A stretch of 64,000 nt of DNA, from contig JAPPNF010000011.1 of the NCBI GenBank assembly GCA_028818755.1, positions 1 through 64,000 of the forward strand, read 5' to 3'. A model generated the notes under the pieces. That model was not told the origin of the DNA and searched no databases. It saw nothing but the letters and a program-made list of their open reading frames with translations. Positions 47,747 through 57,678 of this stretch are shown here, piece by piece. The translations under genes were made by a program, and so were the position numbers. Origin of the DNA: Deltaproteobacteria bacterium. GTDB taxonomy: Bacteria > Desulfobacterota > Binatia > UBA9968 > JAJDTQ01. How positions within the stretch are numbered: position 1 is the first letter of the stretch; every line of letters begins with the position of its first letter.

Positions 47747-48595
47747 ATGGGCAAGATCGTCGCAGGAATCGGGTCGTCGCACGTCCCCGCCGCGGGGGCG
47801 GCGTTCGACCAGGGCAAGCAGGACGCTCCCGAGTGGAAGCCGCTGTTCGACGGCTACCGGCCGGCCATGGAGTGGCTCCGGGAAGCCCGCATCGACGTCG
47901 CCATCTTCATCTACAACGACCACGGTTCGGGCTTCTTCTTCGACAAGTACCCCACCTTCGCCATGGGCGTGGCGGACAGCTACCCGCCGGCGGACGAGGG
48001 CTGGGGCCCGCGCCCGCTGGAGCCGGTTCCCGGCGATCCGGAGTTCTCATGGCACGTGGCCGAGTCGCTGATCCGCGAGAGCGAGTTCGACATGACCGTG
48101 TGCCAGGAACTGACGGTGGACCACGGGTTGCTGACGCCGTTGCCCATGCTCTGGGCACACCAGCCCCGGTGGGACATCAAGGTGGTGCCGGTGGCGGTCA
48201 ACGTGGTGCAGCATCCGCTGCCCACGGCGCGCCGCCTGTGGAAACTGGGGCAGGCCCTGCGCCTGGCCGTGGAGAGCTACCCCGAGGACATCCGCGTGGC
48301 CGTCCTCGGCACCGGCGGGCTGTCGCACCAGCTCCACGGCGAGCGCTTCGGCTTCCGCAACGAGGAGTGGGACCGGCGCTTCATGGAGCGCATCGTGAAT
48401 GGGCCCGAGGAACTGGTGGAGCTTTCGCACCACGACTACATGGTGCAGGGCGGCGCCGAAGCGGTGGAGATGATCATGTGGCTGGGCATGCGCGGCGCCA
48501 TGTCCCCCGAGGTGAGGCTGGTGCACCAGAACTACTACGCGCCGATGCTGACCGGCATGGGCCTGCTGCTCCTGGAAGACACCGCGACGTCGTGA
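47747..48595 (+). CDS. LigB-type catalytic subunit of extradiol (protocatechuate 4,5-) dioxygenase
   Basis: GIGSSHVPAAGAAFDQGKQD, DVAIFIYNDHGSGFFFDKYPTFAMGVADSYPPADEGWG, DHGLLTPLPMLW, GTGGLSHQLHGERFGF. Confidence 0.92.
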   Translation: MGKIVAGIGSSHVPAAGAAFDQGKQDAPEWKPLFDGYRPAMEWLREARIDVAIFIYNDHGSGFFFDKYPTFAMGVADSYPPADEGWGPRPLEPVPGDPEFSWHVAESLIRESEFDMTVCQELTVDHGLLTPLPMLWAHQPRWDIKVVPVAVNVVQHPLPTARRLWKLGQALRLAVESYPEDIRVAVLGTGGLSHQLHGERFGFRNEEWDRRFMERIVNGPEELVELSHHDYMVQGGAEAVEMIMWLGMRGAMSPEVRLVHQNYYAPMLTGMGLLLLEDTATS

Positions 48596-48597
48596 AC

Positions 48598-49479
48598 ATG
48601 GAGCGCGCGCACGAAGGAACGGACGCGCTCCGGGTGACGCTCCTGGGCACGGGACGGCCCAAGCCCCAGCCGGGGCGCACGGGCCCGGCGGCCATGGTGG
48701 AGGCGGCCGGAAAGTACTTCGTCTTTGACTGCGGCCGCTGCACCTTGCAGCGCCTGGAGGAAGCCGGGGTCCCCATGGGAGAGCTCCGGTACCTGTTCCT
48801 CACCCACCTCCACTCCGACCACATCGTCGGCATCCCCGATTTCTGGCTGACCCCGTGGATCTTCGGGCGCGGGGACCGGCCGTTGCACGTCTGGGGACCG
48901 GACGGGACCAGCCGGATGATGTCCAAGCTGGCGGAGGCCTTCGAGTACGACATCCACCTGCGCCGCGACGTGGACGAGCGGCTCGACCCGGGCGGCGTCG
49001 AGGTCATCGCCAAGGACGTGGAGCAGGGCTTCGTCTACGAGGACGACGGCCTCAAGATCACCGTCTTCGACGTGGACCACGCGCCCGTCAAGCCCGCCTT
49101 TGGCTACCGCATCGACTACAAGGGACGTTCCGCGGTCCTTTCCGGAGATACCCGGTACAGCGAAAACCTCATCGAGTTCTCACGCGGCGTGGACCTGCTG
49201 GTGCATGAGGTCGCGGCCGCCCCGGCGGCGGAATTGCAGCGGTCCGAGCGGCTGGCCCACGTCATCGGCCACCACACCTCGCCCGAGGAAGCCGCATCGG
49301 TCTTCTCCCAGGTGAAGCCCAAGGTCGCCGCCTTCACCCACGTGGTCACGTACGGCGTCGAGCGCAGCGAGATCGTGGAACGCACCAACGCAGGCTACTC
49401 GGGCGAGCTGGTCATGGGCGAGGACCTGATGCGCTTCGAGATCGCCGACGACGTCAAGGTGGTCCCGCCGAAGACCTGA
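48598..49479 (+). CDS. MBL-fold metallo-hydrolase (RNase Z/ElaC-like)
   Basis: LRYLFLTHLHSDHIVGIPDFW, SGDTRYSENLIEFSRGVDLLVHEV, HHTSPEEAASVFSQVKPK. Confidence 0.9.
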   Translation: MERAHEGTDALRVTLLGTGRPKPQPGRTGPAAMVEAAGKYFVFDCGRCTLQRLEEAGVPMGELRYLFLTHLHSDHIVGIPDFWLTPWIFGRGDRPLHVWGPDGTSRMMSKLAEAFEYDIHLRRDVDERLDPGGVEVIAKDVEQGFVYEDDGLKITVFDVDHAPVKPAFGYRIDYKGRSAVLSGDTRYSENLIEFSRGVDLLVHEVAAAPAAELQRSERLAHVIGHHTSPEEAASVFSQVKPKVAAFTHVVTYGVERSEIVERTNAGYSGELVMGEDLMRFEIADDVKVVPPKT

Positions 49480-49521
49480 CCGTCGTTGCTCCGACCCCTG
49501 GGCGGGTCACCACTTCCGGCG

Positions 49522-49555
49522 CCCTCTCCCTCTGGGAGCGGGTTGGGGTGAGAGG
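49522..49555. repeat. CCCTCTCCCTCTGGGAGCGGGTTGGGGTGAGAGG repeat
   Basis: Same family as 15980-16012 and 29666-29752. Confidence 0.75.
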
Positions 49556-49567
49556 CCTCGTGCGGCT

Positions 49568-50341
49568 CTACTCCTCGGCCGGCAGCCCCACCGTGTCCGC
49601 CACCCGTTGCGCGTAGTGGTTCCAGGTCCACTCGTAGACTTTCGATACCGCGGCCTGAAGGCCCTGTTCCACCACGAACGAGAACGCGTCGATGTCCGCC
49701 TGGGGAAGCGGCTCCAAGGGGCGGCCGCCGGTGGCGCGGGCGGCGTCCAGGGTGATCTTCGCCAGCATCTCCAGGCGAAGCGTCAACAGGGTGACGGCTT
49801 CCACGGTGGGTCCGATGACGGTGAGGCCATGTCCGCGCATGAGGCAGCAGTCCCGGTCGCCCATGGCCGCGATGAACTCCGCCGCCAGCTCCGGGGTATC
49901 GATGAGCACCGAGCGCGGATAGAGAGGAATCCCCTGGATGGCTCTACTCAGGCTCAGGGGATCGTAGGAGCCGTAGATAGGCTTGAGCTCGATGCCGGCG
50001 ATGGTGGCGATCAGACAGTGGTAGGGATGGGCGTGAAGAACGACCTCGGCCTCCTGGCGCGCTTTGTACAACTCGCCGTGGATCGGCAGTTCCAGCGGCA
50101 CCCGGTACCCGTCCACCTGCTCCACGGTGCGGTCGAAGCCCAGCCGGCGCACGTGGCGCACGTCGCTGTAGAGAAGCCCCTTCTCCTCGTCCCCGAGCAG
50201 CCGCATGAACATCTCGTCCGTGCCCGGAATGCGCGCCGACAGGTGCCCCAGTATGTCGCCCAGGCACCCCTGGTTTGCGAGGATACGGGTGCCCAACGCG
50301 ATCTTGCGGCGGAGGGTTTGCAACGATTCGTCCATGGTCAT
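49568..50341 (-). CDS. Class II aldolase/adducin family protein
   Basis: GTRILANQGCLGDILGHLSARIPG, VVLHAHPYHCLIATIAG, CCLMRGHGLTVIGPTVEAV. Confidence 0.92.
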   Translation of the reverse strand: MTMDESLQTLRRKIALGTRILANQGCLGDILGHLSARIPGTDEMFMRLLGDEEKGLLYSDVRHVRRLGFDRTVEQVDGYRVPLELPIHGELYKARQEAEVVLHAHPYHCLIATIAGIELKPIYGSYDPLSLSRAIQGIPLYPRSVLIDTPELAAEFIAAMGDRDCCLMRGHGLTVIGPTVEAVTLLTLRLEMLAKITLDAARATGGRPLEPLPQADIDAFSFVVEQGLQAAVSKVYEWTWNHYAQRVADTVGLPAEE

Positions 50342-50447
50342 CCTTTCATACTAGCCGTCAATGCGAATGTGTAAACCGCCTACGCGGCACGGTGTCAACG
50401 GTCGCAATTGAAACGGCCGCAACCCTGATCTATGGTCAAGCGGGCTC

Positions 50448-52019
50448 ATGAGCACGTACACGACCTTGGAGGAGCTGTTGTCGCATCAGGCCGCGGAGCG
50501 CCCGGACCGTCCCTGCCTGATCCACGAGGACAGGAGCTGGAGCTACGCCGAGTTCGCTGCGGAGGTCGGGCGTGTGGCGCGCGCCTTTGCGGCCCTCGGG
50601 CTTCGGCCCGGGGAAAAGGTGGCGCTGCTGCTGCCCAACTGTCCGGAGTTCCTTTGGACGGTGTTCGCCATGGCCCGCACCGGCGGTGTTTTCGTTCCGC
50701 TGAACACGGCGCAGACGGCGGACGAGCTCCAGTACCTTCTGGCCCACTCCGAAGCGCGTTACCTGTTGACCACACACGCGTTCATGCCCGTGATCGATTC
50801 GATCCGCCGCGACTGTCTCGACCTGGAGTACGTCATCACGCTCGATGGCAGAGGCGGCGACGCGGTGATGGGATGGGATGCGTTCATCGGATCGGCCCGC
50901 CGTGGGTCGGAGCTCGCCGACGTGTCGCCGGACGACCTCGCCTCCATCATCTACACCTCCGGCACCACCGACCGCCCCAAGGGCGTCATGCTGAAGCACT
51001 ACGCCTTCGCCTTCGCCCCCAGCCACAGGGCCCGGGCGCTGGGATGGACCGAGGACGACCGGGTGATGGTGGTTATGCCGCTGTTCCACGTGAACGCGCT
51101 CTGCCACATGACCATCGCGATGATGTCGGTTGGTGGGGTGGCGGTCCTGAAGGAGCGCTTCAGCGCCTCCCGTTTCTGGGCCGACGTCAGGAAGCACGGT
51201 GTCACCACCTCGAGCATCATGCAGACGATTCCGCGGATCCTCCTGAATCTGCCGCCGGATCCCGCGGACGCGGACACGCCGTTGAGGCAGGTGATGGCGT
51301 TGCTGCCGCCGGACGTGCACCTGGAGTTCGAGCGGCGTTTCGGCGTCACGGCGGTGCCGTCGTACAGCCTCACCGAGGACCTGCTGAGCGTCATCGGTCC
51401 GCTGGAGGACTCGGTGCGCAAGCTCGGCAGTTGCGGCGTGGCCATCGCTCCCGAGGTGCACCGGCTGGGCATTCGCGATGACGAAGGGGAGAGTTGCGGA
51501 CCCGGCGATCTCGGCGAGATCGTCAAGCAGAGCCCGGCGGTGATGATGGGCTATTACAAGAACCCGGAGGCGACGGCCGCCGCTTTCAGGGACGGATGGC
51601 TCCACACCGGCGATCTCGGCCACCTGGACGAGGACGGCTTTCTCTACTTCGTCGACCGCAAGAAGGACATGATCAAGCGCAGCGGGGAGAACATCGCGTC
51701 GGCGGAGGTGGAACGGGTCCTGAGCTCCCATCCGCTCGTCGCCGAGTGCGCGGTGGTGGCCGTGGCCGATCCTATCCGCCAGGAAGAGGTCAAGGCGTGC
51801 ATCGTGCTGGCGGAGGGGGCTTTGCCGGAGGACCTTCCGGCCGGGCAACTCTGGGAGTTCTGCGCCCAGCACTTGGCGCCGTTCAAGATCCCCCGCTTCC
51901 TCGACTACCGAGCCGCGCTCCCCAAGACGCCCAGTTCCAAGGTGCAGAAGAACCTGCTGCGGGAAGAAGGGCTGGGACCGGGGGTGGTCGATCGGGAGGC
52001 GCTGAAGAAGGTGGGTTGA
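50448..52019 (+). CDS. AMP-binding acyl-CoA synthetase (CaiC-like)
   Basis: SIIYTSGTTDRPKGVMLKHYAF, GWLHTGDLGHLDEDGFLYFVDRKKDMIKRSGENIASAEVERVLSSHPLVAE. Confidence 0.94.
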   Translation: MSTYTTLEELLSHQAAERPDRPCLIHEDRSWSYAEFAAEVGRVARAFAALGLRPGEKVALLLPNCPEFLWTVFAMARTGGVFVPLNTAQTADELQYLLAHSEARYLLTTHAFMPVIDSIRRDCLDLEYVITLDGRGGDAVMGWDAFIGSARRGSELADVSPDDLASIIYTSGTTDRPKGVMLKHYAFAFAPSHRARALGWTEDDRVMVVMPLFHVNALCHMTIAMMSVGGVAVLKERFSASRFWADVRKHGVTTSSIMQTIPRILLNLPPDPADADTPLRQVMALLPPDVHLEFERRFGVTAVPSYSLTEDLLSVIGPLEDSVRKLGSCGVAIAPEVHRLGIRDDEGESCGPGDLGEIVKQSPAVMMGYYKNPEATAAAFRDGWLHTGDLGHLDEDGFLYFVDRKKDMIKRSGENIASAEVERVLSSHPLVAECAVVAVADPIRQEEVKACIVLAEGALPEDLPAGQLWEFCAQHLAPFKIPRFLDYRAALPKTPSSKVQKNLLREEGLGPGVVDREALKKVG

Positions 52020-52106
52020 CGGGCTCGGCCGGCGCGCCTTGACAAGGTCGCGGCCGAGAAACGATGATGACCGCAGACACTAACGACACGTAAGGGGGAA
52101 CAAACA

Positions 52107-53930
52107 GTGGCAAAACGCAGCAACAGCACGGCACTCAAGCATCGACCCGCGGATCTGGGGACTCCGAAAATGCGTTGGGGCAGCGACGTGGTGGCGGCGG
52201 TGGCCCGCACGCTGGACCTCAAATACATCGCTTTGGTCCCGGGGGCGAGCTACCGCGGGTTTCACGACAGCCTGGTGAACTACCTCGGCAACGAGAACCC
52301 GCAGATGGTCACGTGTCTCCACGAGGAGCACTCGGTCTCCATCGCCGACGGATACGCCAAGGCCACCGATGAGCCCATGGCGGTGGCGCTTCACTCCAAC
52401 GTCGGCCTGATGCACGCCACCATGACCATCTTCAACGCCTGGTGCGACCGCACTCCGATGGTGATCTTCGGCGCCACCGGGCCGGTGGACGCCCACAAGC
52501 GGCGTCCGTGGATCGATTGGATACACACCGCCGCGGACCAGGGCGCGATCATCCGGAACTACACCAAGTGGGACGACCAGCCGGCGTCGCCGCAGGCGGC
52601 GGTGGAATCGGTGCTGCGGGCCAACCAGATGGCCCGTACCGCCCCGTGCGGCCCGACCTACGTCTGCCTCGACGTGGGCCTCCAGGAGGAGGCGCTGACC
52701 GAGGACGTGCTGATCCCGGACGCCTCCCGCTACGCTCCGGCTGACCCACCGTGCGCGCCGGCGGCTACGGTGAAGCGCGTCCGGGCCCTGCTCAAGAAGG
52801 CCAAGTTCCCCGTGATCCTCATGGGGCGCGTCTCCCGGAGCAAGGCGGACTGGGACCGCCGCGTGAAGCTGGCCGAGGCGCTGAACGCGCCGGTGCTGAC
52901 GAGCTCCAACGATCCGTCGTCCTTCCCCACCACGCACGCGCTGCACCTGGCGCCGCCGGGACTGCGGCCGTCGAAACAGGCGACGGCGTTGGTCAAGAAG
53001 GCCGACGTCATCCTGAGCCTCGACTGGCTGGACCTGGCGGGCTTCCTGCGCGGCTGCCTGGGGTCGTCGCAGACCCAGTCACCGCCCGACAAGACCATCA
53101 TCCACTGCTCCATGGACAGCTACCGCACCAACGGCTGGAGCATGGACCACCAGGCGCTCCCGGCGGTGGACATCCCGGTGGCGTCGACCTCGGACACTTT
53201 CGTCGAGCAACTGCTGGACGGCTTCGGTCGCAAACGCGCCGCGGCAGGCTTGAAGAGCATCACCCACTGGACGCGCACGCCTACCGGCAAGGCGCGGCCC
53301 AGGCAGGGCACTCCGATGACACTCATGGACATGGCGCTGACCGTGCGTGACTTCGCCCGCACGAGGCCCGTCAGCTTCGCGCGCCTCCCCATCGGCTGGC
53401 CCGGAGAGGGGGCGGAGCACAGTGGCCCGCTGTCGTTCATGGGCAACGACGGCGGCGGCGGCGTGGGCAGCGGACCGGGACACGCGGTAGGGACGTCGCT
53501 GGCCCTCAAGGGCAAAGGCCGGCTGCCGGCGGCCGTCCTGGGCGACGGCGACTACCTGATGGGCTGCAATGCGCTCTGGACCGCCACGCACATGGATCTG
53601 CCCCTGCTGGTGATCATCGCCGACAACCGTTCCTACTACAACGACGAGATGCACCAGGAGCGAGTGGCGCAGATCCGCAAGAGGCCGGTAAAGAACCGCT
53701 GGATCGGCCAGCGGCTCGACGATCCGCCCGTGGACCTCATCGCCATGGGTCGCGCGCAGGGCTTCGACGGCGAGGCCCCGGTGTCCACGTCCGAGGACCT
53801 GGCGGCCGCTCTGGAACGCGGCGCCAAGGTCGTGGCCCGAGGCGGCCGCTACGTCATCGATGCGCTGGTGGAGCCGGGCTACGCCGAGACCGGCGTGGAC
53901 CAGCGGGTGGGGATGACGAAGAAGGGATAG
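52107..53930 (+). CDS. Thiamine-diphosphate-dependent enzyme (acetolactate synthase-like), second copy
   Basis: CLHEEHSVSIADGYAKATDEPMAVALHSNVGLMHATMTIFNAW; LGDGDYLMGCNALWTATHMDLPLLVIIADNRSYYND. Confidence 0.9.
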   Translation: MAKRSNSTALKHRPADLGTPKMRWGSDVVAAVARTLDLKYIALVPGASYRGFHDSLVNYLGNENPQMVTCLHEEHSVSIADGYAKATDEPMAVALHSNVGLMHATMTIFNAWCDRTPMVIFGATGPVDAHKRRPWIDWIHTAADQGAIIRNYTKWDDQPASPQAAVESVLRANQMARTAPCGPTYVCLDVGLQEEALTEDVLIPDASRYAPADPPCAPAATVKRVRALLKKAKFPVILMGRVSRSKADWDRRVKLAEALNAPVLTSSNDPSSFPTTHALHLAPPGLRPSKQATALVKKADVILSLDWLDLAGFLRGCLGSSQTQSPPDKTIIHCSMDSYRTNGWSMDHQALPAVDIPVASTSDTFVEQLLDGFGRKRAAAGLKSITHWTRTPTGKARPRQGTPMTLMDMALTVRDFARTRPVSFARLPIGWPGEGAEHSGPLSFMGNDGGGGVGSGPGHAVGTSLALKGKGRLPAAVLGDGDYLMGCNALWTATHMDLPLLVIIADNRSYYNDEMHQERVAQIRKRPVKNRWIGQRLDDPPVDLIAMGRAQGFDGEAPVSTSEDLAAALERGAKVVARGGRYVIDALVEPGYAETGVDQRVGMTKKG

Positions 53931-53991
53931 TTGGGATAGTTTTCCAGAGGTTCAGTTTTCCGGAAGTTGACCGTTCGCCAGTTGGGGACAT

Positions 53992-54231
53992 TTACGCCAC
54001 GGACTGTAGTTTGTTGACAAAGTCACGGCCACACGTCGGGTTGGGGAGAGGTTTGCCGTCTTCCAGGTAAATCTGTATCGCCTCGTCTACGATTCGGCAA
54101 AGCTCTTCAAAGACTGCTTTCTCGTCGTCGCCGTGGCAACCCCCCCAAATCAACCCAGGCGCACTTCCGATGAAGCATCGGTCTTCTTCGGACCATTCGA
54201 CGATCTTCACGTATCTGGCGCTGTCTTTCAT
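53992..54231 (-). CDS. hicB: HicB-like antitoxin
   Basis: MKDSARYVKIVEWSEEDRCFIGSAPGLIWGGCHGDDEKAVFEELCRIVDEAIQIYLEDGKPLP; 79 aa; overlaps hicA by 4 nt. Confidence 0.8.
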   Translation of the reverse strand: MKDSARYVKIVEWSEEDRCFIGSAPGLIWGGCHGDDEKAVFEELCRIVDEAIQIYLEDGKPLPNPTCGRDFVNKLQSVA

Positions 54232-54425
54232 GACAGAGACTCCTCTACAGCGCGCTGGACAGCCCGAACTTGATACTGCTTGGCGTCGTCGTTCAAGCGG
54301 CCCGACACGGTGATGGGTCTGGATACGTTTGGGTGAACGTAATTGCGGTGACTTCCTTTCCCACCTCGGTCCACGAAGCCTGCCTTCCTCAGCATCACGA
54401 TCAAGTCTCGGACTTTCGGCGGCAT
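54228..54425 (-). CDS. hicA: HicA-like mRNA interferase toxin
   Basis: MPPKVRDLIVMLRKAGFVDRGGKGSHRNYVHPNVSRPITVSGRLNDDAKQYQVRAVQRAVEE with GSHxxYxHP. Confidence 0.85.
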   Translation of the reverse strand: MPPKVRDLIVMLRKAGFVDRGGKGSHRNYVHPNVSRPITVSGRLNDDAKQYQVRAVQRAVEESLS

Positions 54426-54454
54426 GATTCAAGCTCCCCGGGTGGAGAGGTCTG

Positions 54455-55039
54455 TCAAAGGTCGAAAAACACCGTCTCACGGGAACCCTGCAGGTGAATG
54501 TCGAACTCGTAGACGGGAGGCCCGCCTCCGCCTTCCCGCCTGACGGCCAGCAGTGTGTCGCGTCGACCGGACTCCTTGATGGACAGCAGCATTGGATCCT
54601 GCTCGTTGGCCGCGGCCTCGTCCGCGAAATAGACTCGCGTCACCAGTTGCTTTAACAGTCCGCGGGCGAAAACCAACAGGCAGATGTGGGGCGCCTGCAC
54701 GGTGTCGCCGGGCCCGGGGACGCAGCCCGGCTTCACCGTGACGATAGTGAAGCGGCCGTGGCCGTCGGCGATGGCCCGGCCGAAGCCGTCGAATCCTTCA
54801 ACCAGCGGCACCTCGCGGGTGTCCTCGGCATGAGCGTAGCGGCCGTGGACGTTGGCCTGCCAGACCTCCACGACCGAGTCGTCCACGGGCTGTCCCGCGC
54901 CGTCCAGGATGCGCCCCTCGATGCGGATGGCGTGGGGATCGTCCGGCGGCACCAACTCGGCGCCTCCTTCCCACGGCACCATTATGCGATGGAACGGTCC
55001 GACGGTCTGGGAGGGTGTGGTTCCGCGCCGTGCCGACAT
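54455..55039 (-). CDS. pcaG: Protocatechuate 3,4-dioxygenase alpha subunit
   Basis: TPSQTVGPFHRIM, VEVWQANVHGRYAHAED, FTIVTVKPGCVPGPGDTVQAPHICLLVFARGLLKQLVTRVYF. Confidence 0.92.
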   Translation of the reverse strand: MSARRGTTPSQTVGPFHRIMVPWEGGAELVPPDDPHAIRIEGRILDGAGQPVDDSVVEVWQANVHGRYAHAEDTREVPLVEGFDGFGRAIADGHGRFTIVTVKPGCVPGPGDTVQAPHICLLVFARGLLKQLVTRVYFADEAAANEQDPMLLSIKESGRRDTLLAVRREGGGGPPVYEFDIHLQGSRETVFFDL

Positions 55040-55043
55040 TCCC

Positions 55044-55748
55044 TCAACCCTCCATCGGGGTCGCTTCCCGTCCCCGCAGCACGATGTCGAACTCGTAGGC
55101 CAGCGCCCATTCCGGCTCCGTGTGCTCCAGGTCGAGCCTGCACACCAGCCGATCCCTTGCTCCCGCGTCGGGAACGGAGTTGAAGATCGCGTCGCACGCT
55201 AGCAGCGGATCTCCCGGGAAGTACATCTGCGTGATCAACCGGGTGGCGAAGGCCGTGCCGAAGAGCGAGAAGTGGATGTGTGCCGGTCGCCAGGCGTTGG
55301 CATCGTTGCCCCAGGGATAGGCGGCGGGCTTGACCGTGATAAAGCGGTAGCGGCCGTCGGCGTCGGTGACGCACCGGCCGCCGCCGCTGAAGTTGGGATC
55401 GAGCGGGGCCGGGTGGTTGTCAGCGTCGTGGCGGTAGCGTCCCGCCGAGTTGGCCTGCCAGATCTCCATGAGCGCGTCCGGCAGCGGCCTGCCGTCCGAG
55501 TCCACGACCCGGCCCAGCACGATGATCCGCTCGCCTAGCGGCTCCCCGTCATGCTGGCGGGTGAGGTCGTGGTCCAGCGGCCCCACCTTCTCGTGCCCGT
55601 ACACCGGCCCCGTGATCTCCGACAGCGTGTGGGGCAACGGCACCAGCGGCCGCTTGGGCGCCCGCAGGGCTGTGGAGCGGTATTCGGGATGCAGATAAGG
55701 CGGCTGCTCCTCTGTTTCGTCGCGTTTGTACCCGGTTGGTTGGTCCAT
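55044..55748 (-). CDS. pcaH: Protocatechuate 3,4-dioxygenase beta subunit
   Basis: MEIWQANSAGRYRHDADNHPAPLDPNFSGGGRCVTDADGRYRFITVKPAAYPWGNDANAWRPAHIHFSLFGTAFATRLITQMYFPGDPL; Fe-ligand Tyr/Tyr/HxH pattern present. Confidence 0.95.
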   Translation of the reverse strand: MDQPTGYKRDETEEQPPYLHPEYRSTALRAPKRPLVPLPHTLSEITGPVYGHEKVGPLDHDLTRQHDGEPLGERIIVLGRVVDSDGRPLPDALMEIWQANSAGRYRHDADNHPAPLDPNFSGGGRCVTDADGRYRFITVKPAAYPWGNDANAWRPAHIHFSLFGTAFATRLITQMYFPGDPLLACDAIFNSVPDAGARDRLVCRLDLEHTEPEWALAYEFDIVLRGREATPMEG

Positions 55749-55773
55749 GTTCACCTCTCTTCCGCAAAGAGGA

Positions 55774-56960
55774 TTACGCCGTATGCCGGGCCGTGTAAAG
55801 ACGCGCCAGAAATGCCCCTGCAAGCGTGAAGACGCCGACCCAGACGAAGCCCATGTCGAAGGCGCCCAGGTCGCCGCACAGGCCCAGGAACCAGGGGGTG
55901 GCGCCGCCGCCGATGACGAACGCCATGGGGACCACAAGGGACACGGCGGTGCCGCGGGTCTGCATGTCGCCCAGGGTGGACAGGGCGGTAAAGCCCGCCG
56001 GGAAGAAGCCCACCGCGACCATGGGTTGGATGACCACCGCCAACGTCAGCCAGGAATCCGGGACCAGCCCCACGAGGGCGACGGTGACGCCGCTCAGGGT
56101 CAGCGTTGTCGACAGGGTGCGGCGGGCGCCGAAGCGGTCCGCCGCCCAGCCCGCCACCAGGGCCAGGACCGGACAGGCGCCCCGGGAAAGCCCAACCAGC
56201 GTGTTGGCCCAGGCTTCTCCCAGGCCGCGTTCCGATACCAGGTAGAGGGGGAGCATGGTGAAGACGCCCAGGGTGATGGCGACTCCCAGTATGAAGAGCG
56301 CGAGGACGATCCACAGCATGGGGTCCTTCAGAAACCGCCAGACCACCGCCGGGACGGGAGGCTCGCCTGCGAACCTGCCGCCGCGGCCGAAGACGGCGTA
56401 GAGCCCGCTGGCCAGGAAGTTGACGAGTCCGAAGTAGAACAGGATGGCCCGCCAGGAGAGACTTCTGAGCAGCAGCTCCCCGAGCAACGGCACGATGATG
56501 AAGCTCGTGTTGGGCGCCAGTTCGTGGATGGAGATGGCCTTGCCCCAGTGCGGCCGGGTGACCAGGGAGGTGATGGTGGCGATGGCCGACGGCAGGTACA
56601 GGCCGGCGCCCAGGCCCATGGCGAAAAGCCCGAACCGTATGCCCGTCAACGTGGAGGCTTGCGCCACCACCAGTGTCGACAGCCCCAGGAGCGCGAAGGA
56701 CAGCACGATGGTGCGGTGGTGCATCAAACGGGCGGATACGTAACCGGCCCCGGACATGGCGGTCAGGTACCCGGCGGAGATGAACAGGAAGAACATGCCG
56801 GCCTGGGCGTGGGAGATGCCCAGGTCCTCCTCCACGGTGGGCAGCAGGGGCGCCAGGATCACGCGTCCGGTGAAGTTGAGCAGGAAGATCGCCGCCATCA
56901 GCAAGACGGCGGGGGCCTGCTTCCGGAAGGCGTCTTCGATGGCAGGGTGGGGGAGGCCTA
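55774..56960 (-). CDS. MFS transporter
   Basis: AVLLMAAIFLLNFTGRVILAPLLPTVEEDLGISHAQAGMFFLFISAGYLTAMSGAGYVSARLMHHR; start uncertain because the ORF extends antisense/out of frame into the next gene. Confidence 0.85.
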
Positions 56961-57626
56961 TTGCTCGCCTCCGTCCTTGAGCATGGACTCGTAGCTCAGG
57001 CCCATGACCTCGCTGACGGCGCGGCCCTTGCGGATCTCCGCGGCCATCAGGCTCTCCCGGTGCGCGATCTTCTCGGCCTCCGCCAGCACTTCCGCTTCCT
57101 TCTGGCGGGGAATGAAGACGATGCCGCTGCCGTCGGCGATGACGAGGTCTCCGGGATGCACCTGGACGCCGGAGAACTGGATTTCCTCGTTGCAGGACTG
57201 TTCCAGGATACGGCCGCGGGCGGTCATGGGCGCGGCGCTCCTGGCGTACACGGGAAACCCCAGCTCCCGGCTCTCGTCCACGTCGCGGCAGGCGCCGTCC
57301 ACGAGGACGCCGGCGACGCCCTTTTGCTTGGCCGCGAGGGACAGCAGGCCACCCCACGCGGAGATCGCGCGCCCGGCGTTGTCGATGACGATGATGTCGC
57401 CCGCCTCCGCGGCTTCGATGGCGCGGGTGCCGAGGTGCTGTTTCGACTGGTCCAGTCCGGCGGGCTTGAGCTTCATGGTCACGGCGCGGCCGCAGATTCT
57501 CGGGCACGGCCAGAGCGGGCCGACGCCGGCGGTGGCCCCGCGCAGGCCCAGACGGTCCAGGGCGTCGGATACGGCGCAGGTGTCCAGCCGCGAAAGGCGT
57601 TCAACGATGTTGTTTTCGCCAGCCAT
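56958..57626 (-). CDS. RraA family protein (4-hydroxy-4-methyl-2-oxoglutarate aldolase-like)
   Basis: CAVSDALDRLGLRG, GRAVTMKLKPAG, GDIIVIDNAGRAISAWGGLLSLAAKQKGVAGVLVDGACRDVDESRELGFPVYARSAAP. Confidence 0.9.
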   Translation of the reverse strand: MAGENNIVERLSRLDTCAVSDALDRLGLRGATAGVGPLWPCPRICGRAVTMKLKPAGLDQSKQHLGTRAIEAAEAGDIIVIDNAGRAISAWGGLLSLAAKQKGVAGVLVDGACRDVDESRELGFPVYARSAAPMTARGRILEQSCNEEIQFSGVQVHPGDLVIADGSGIVFIPRQKEAEVLAEAEKIAHRESLMAAEIRKGRAVSEVMGLSYESMLKDGGEQ

Positions 57627-57678
57627 GTGTCCTTCCCGCGGGATGCGAGGCCGGAGACCGCGCCGCGGATCACATGTT

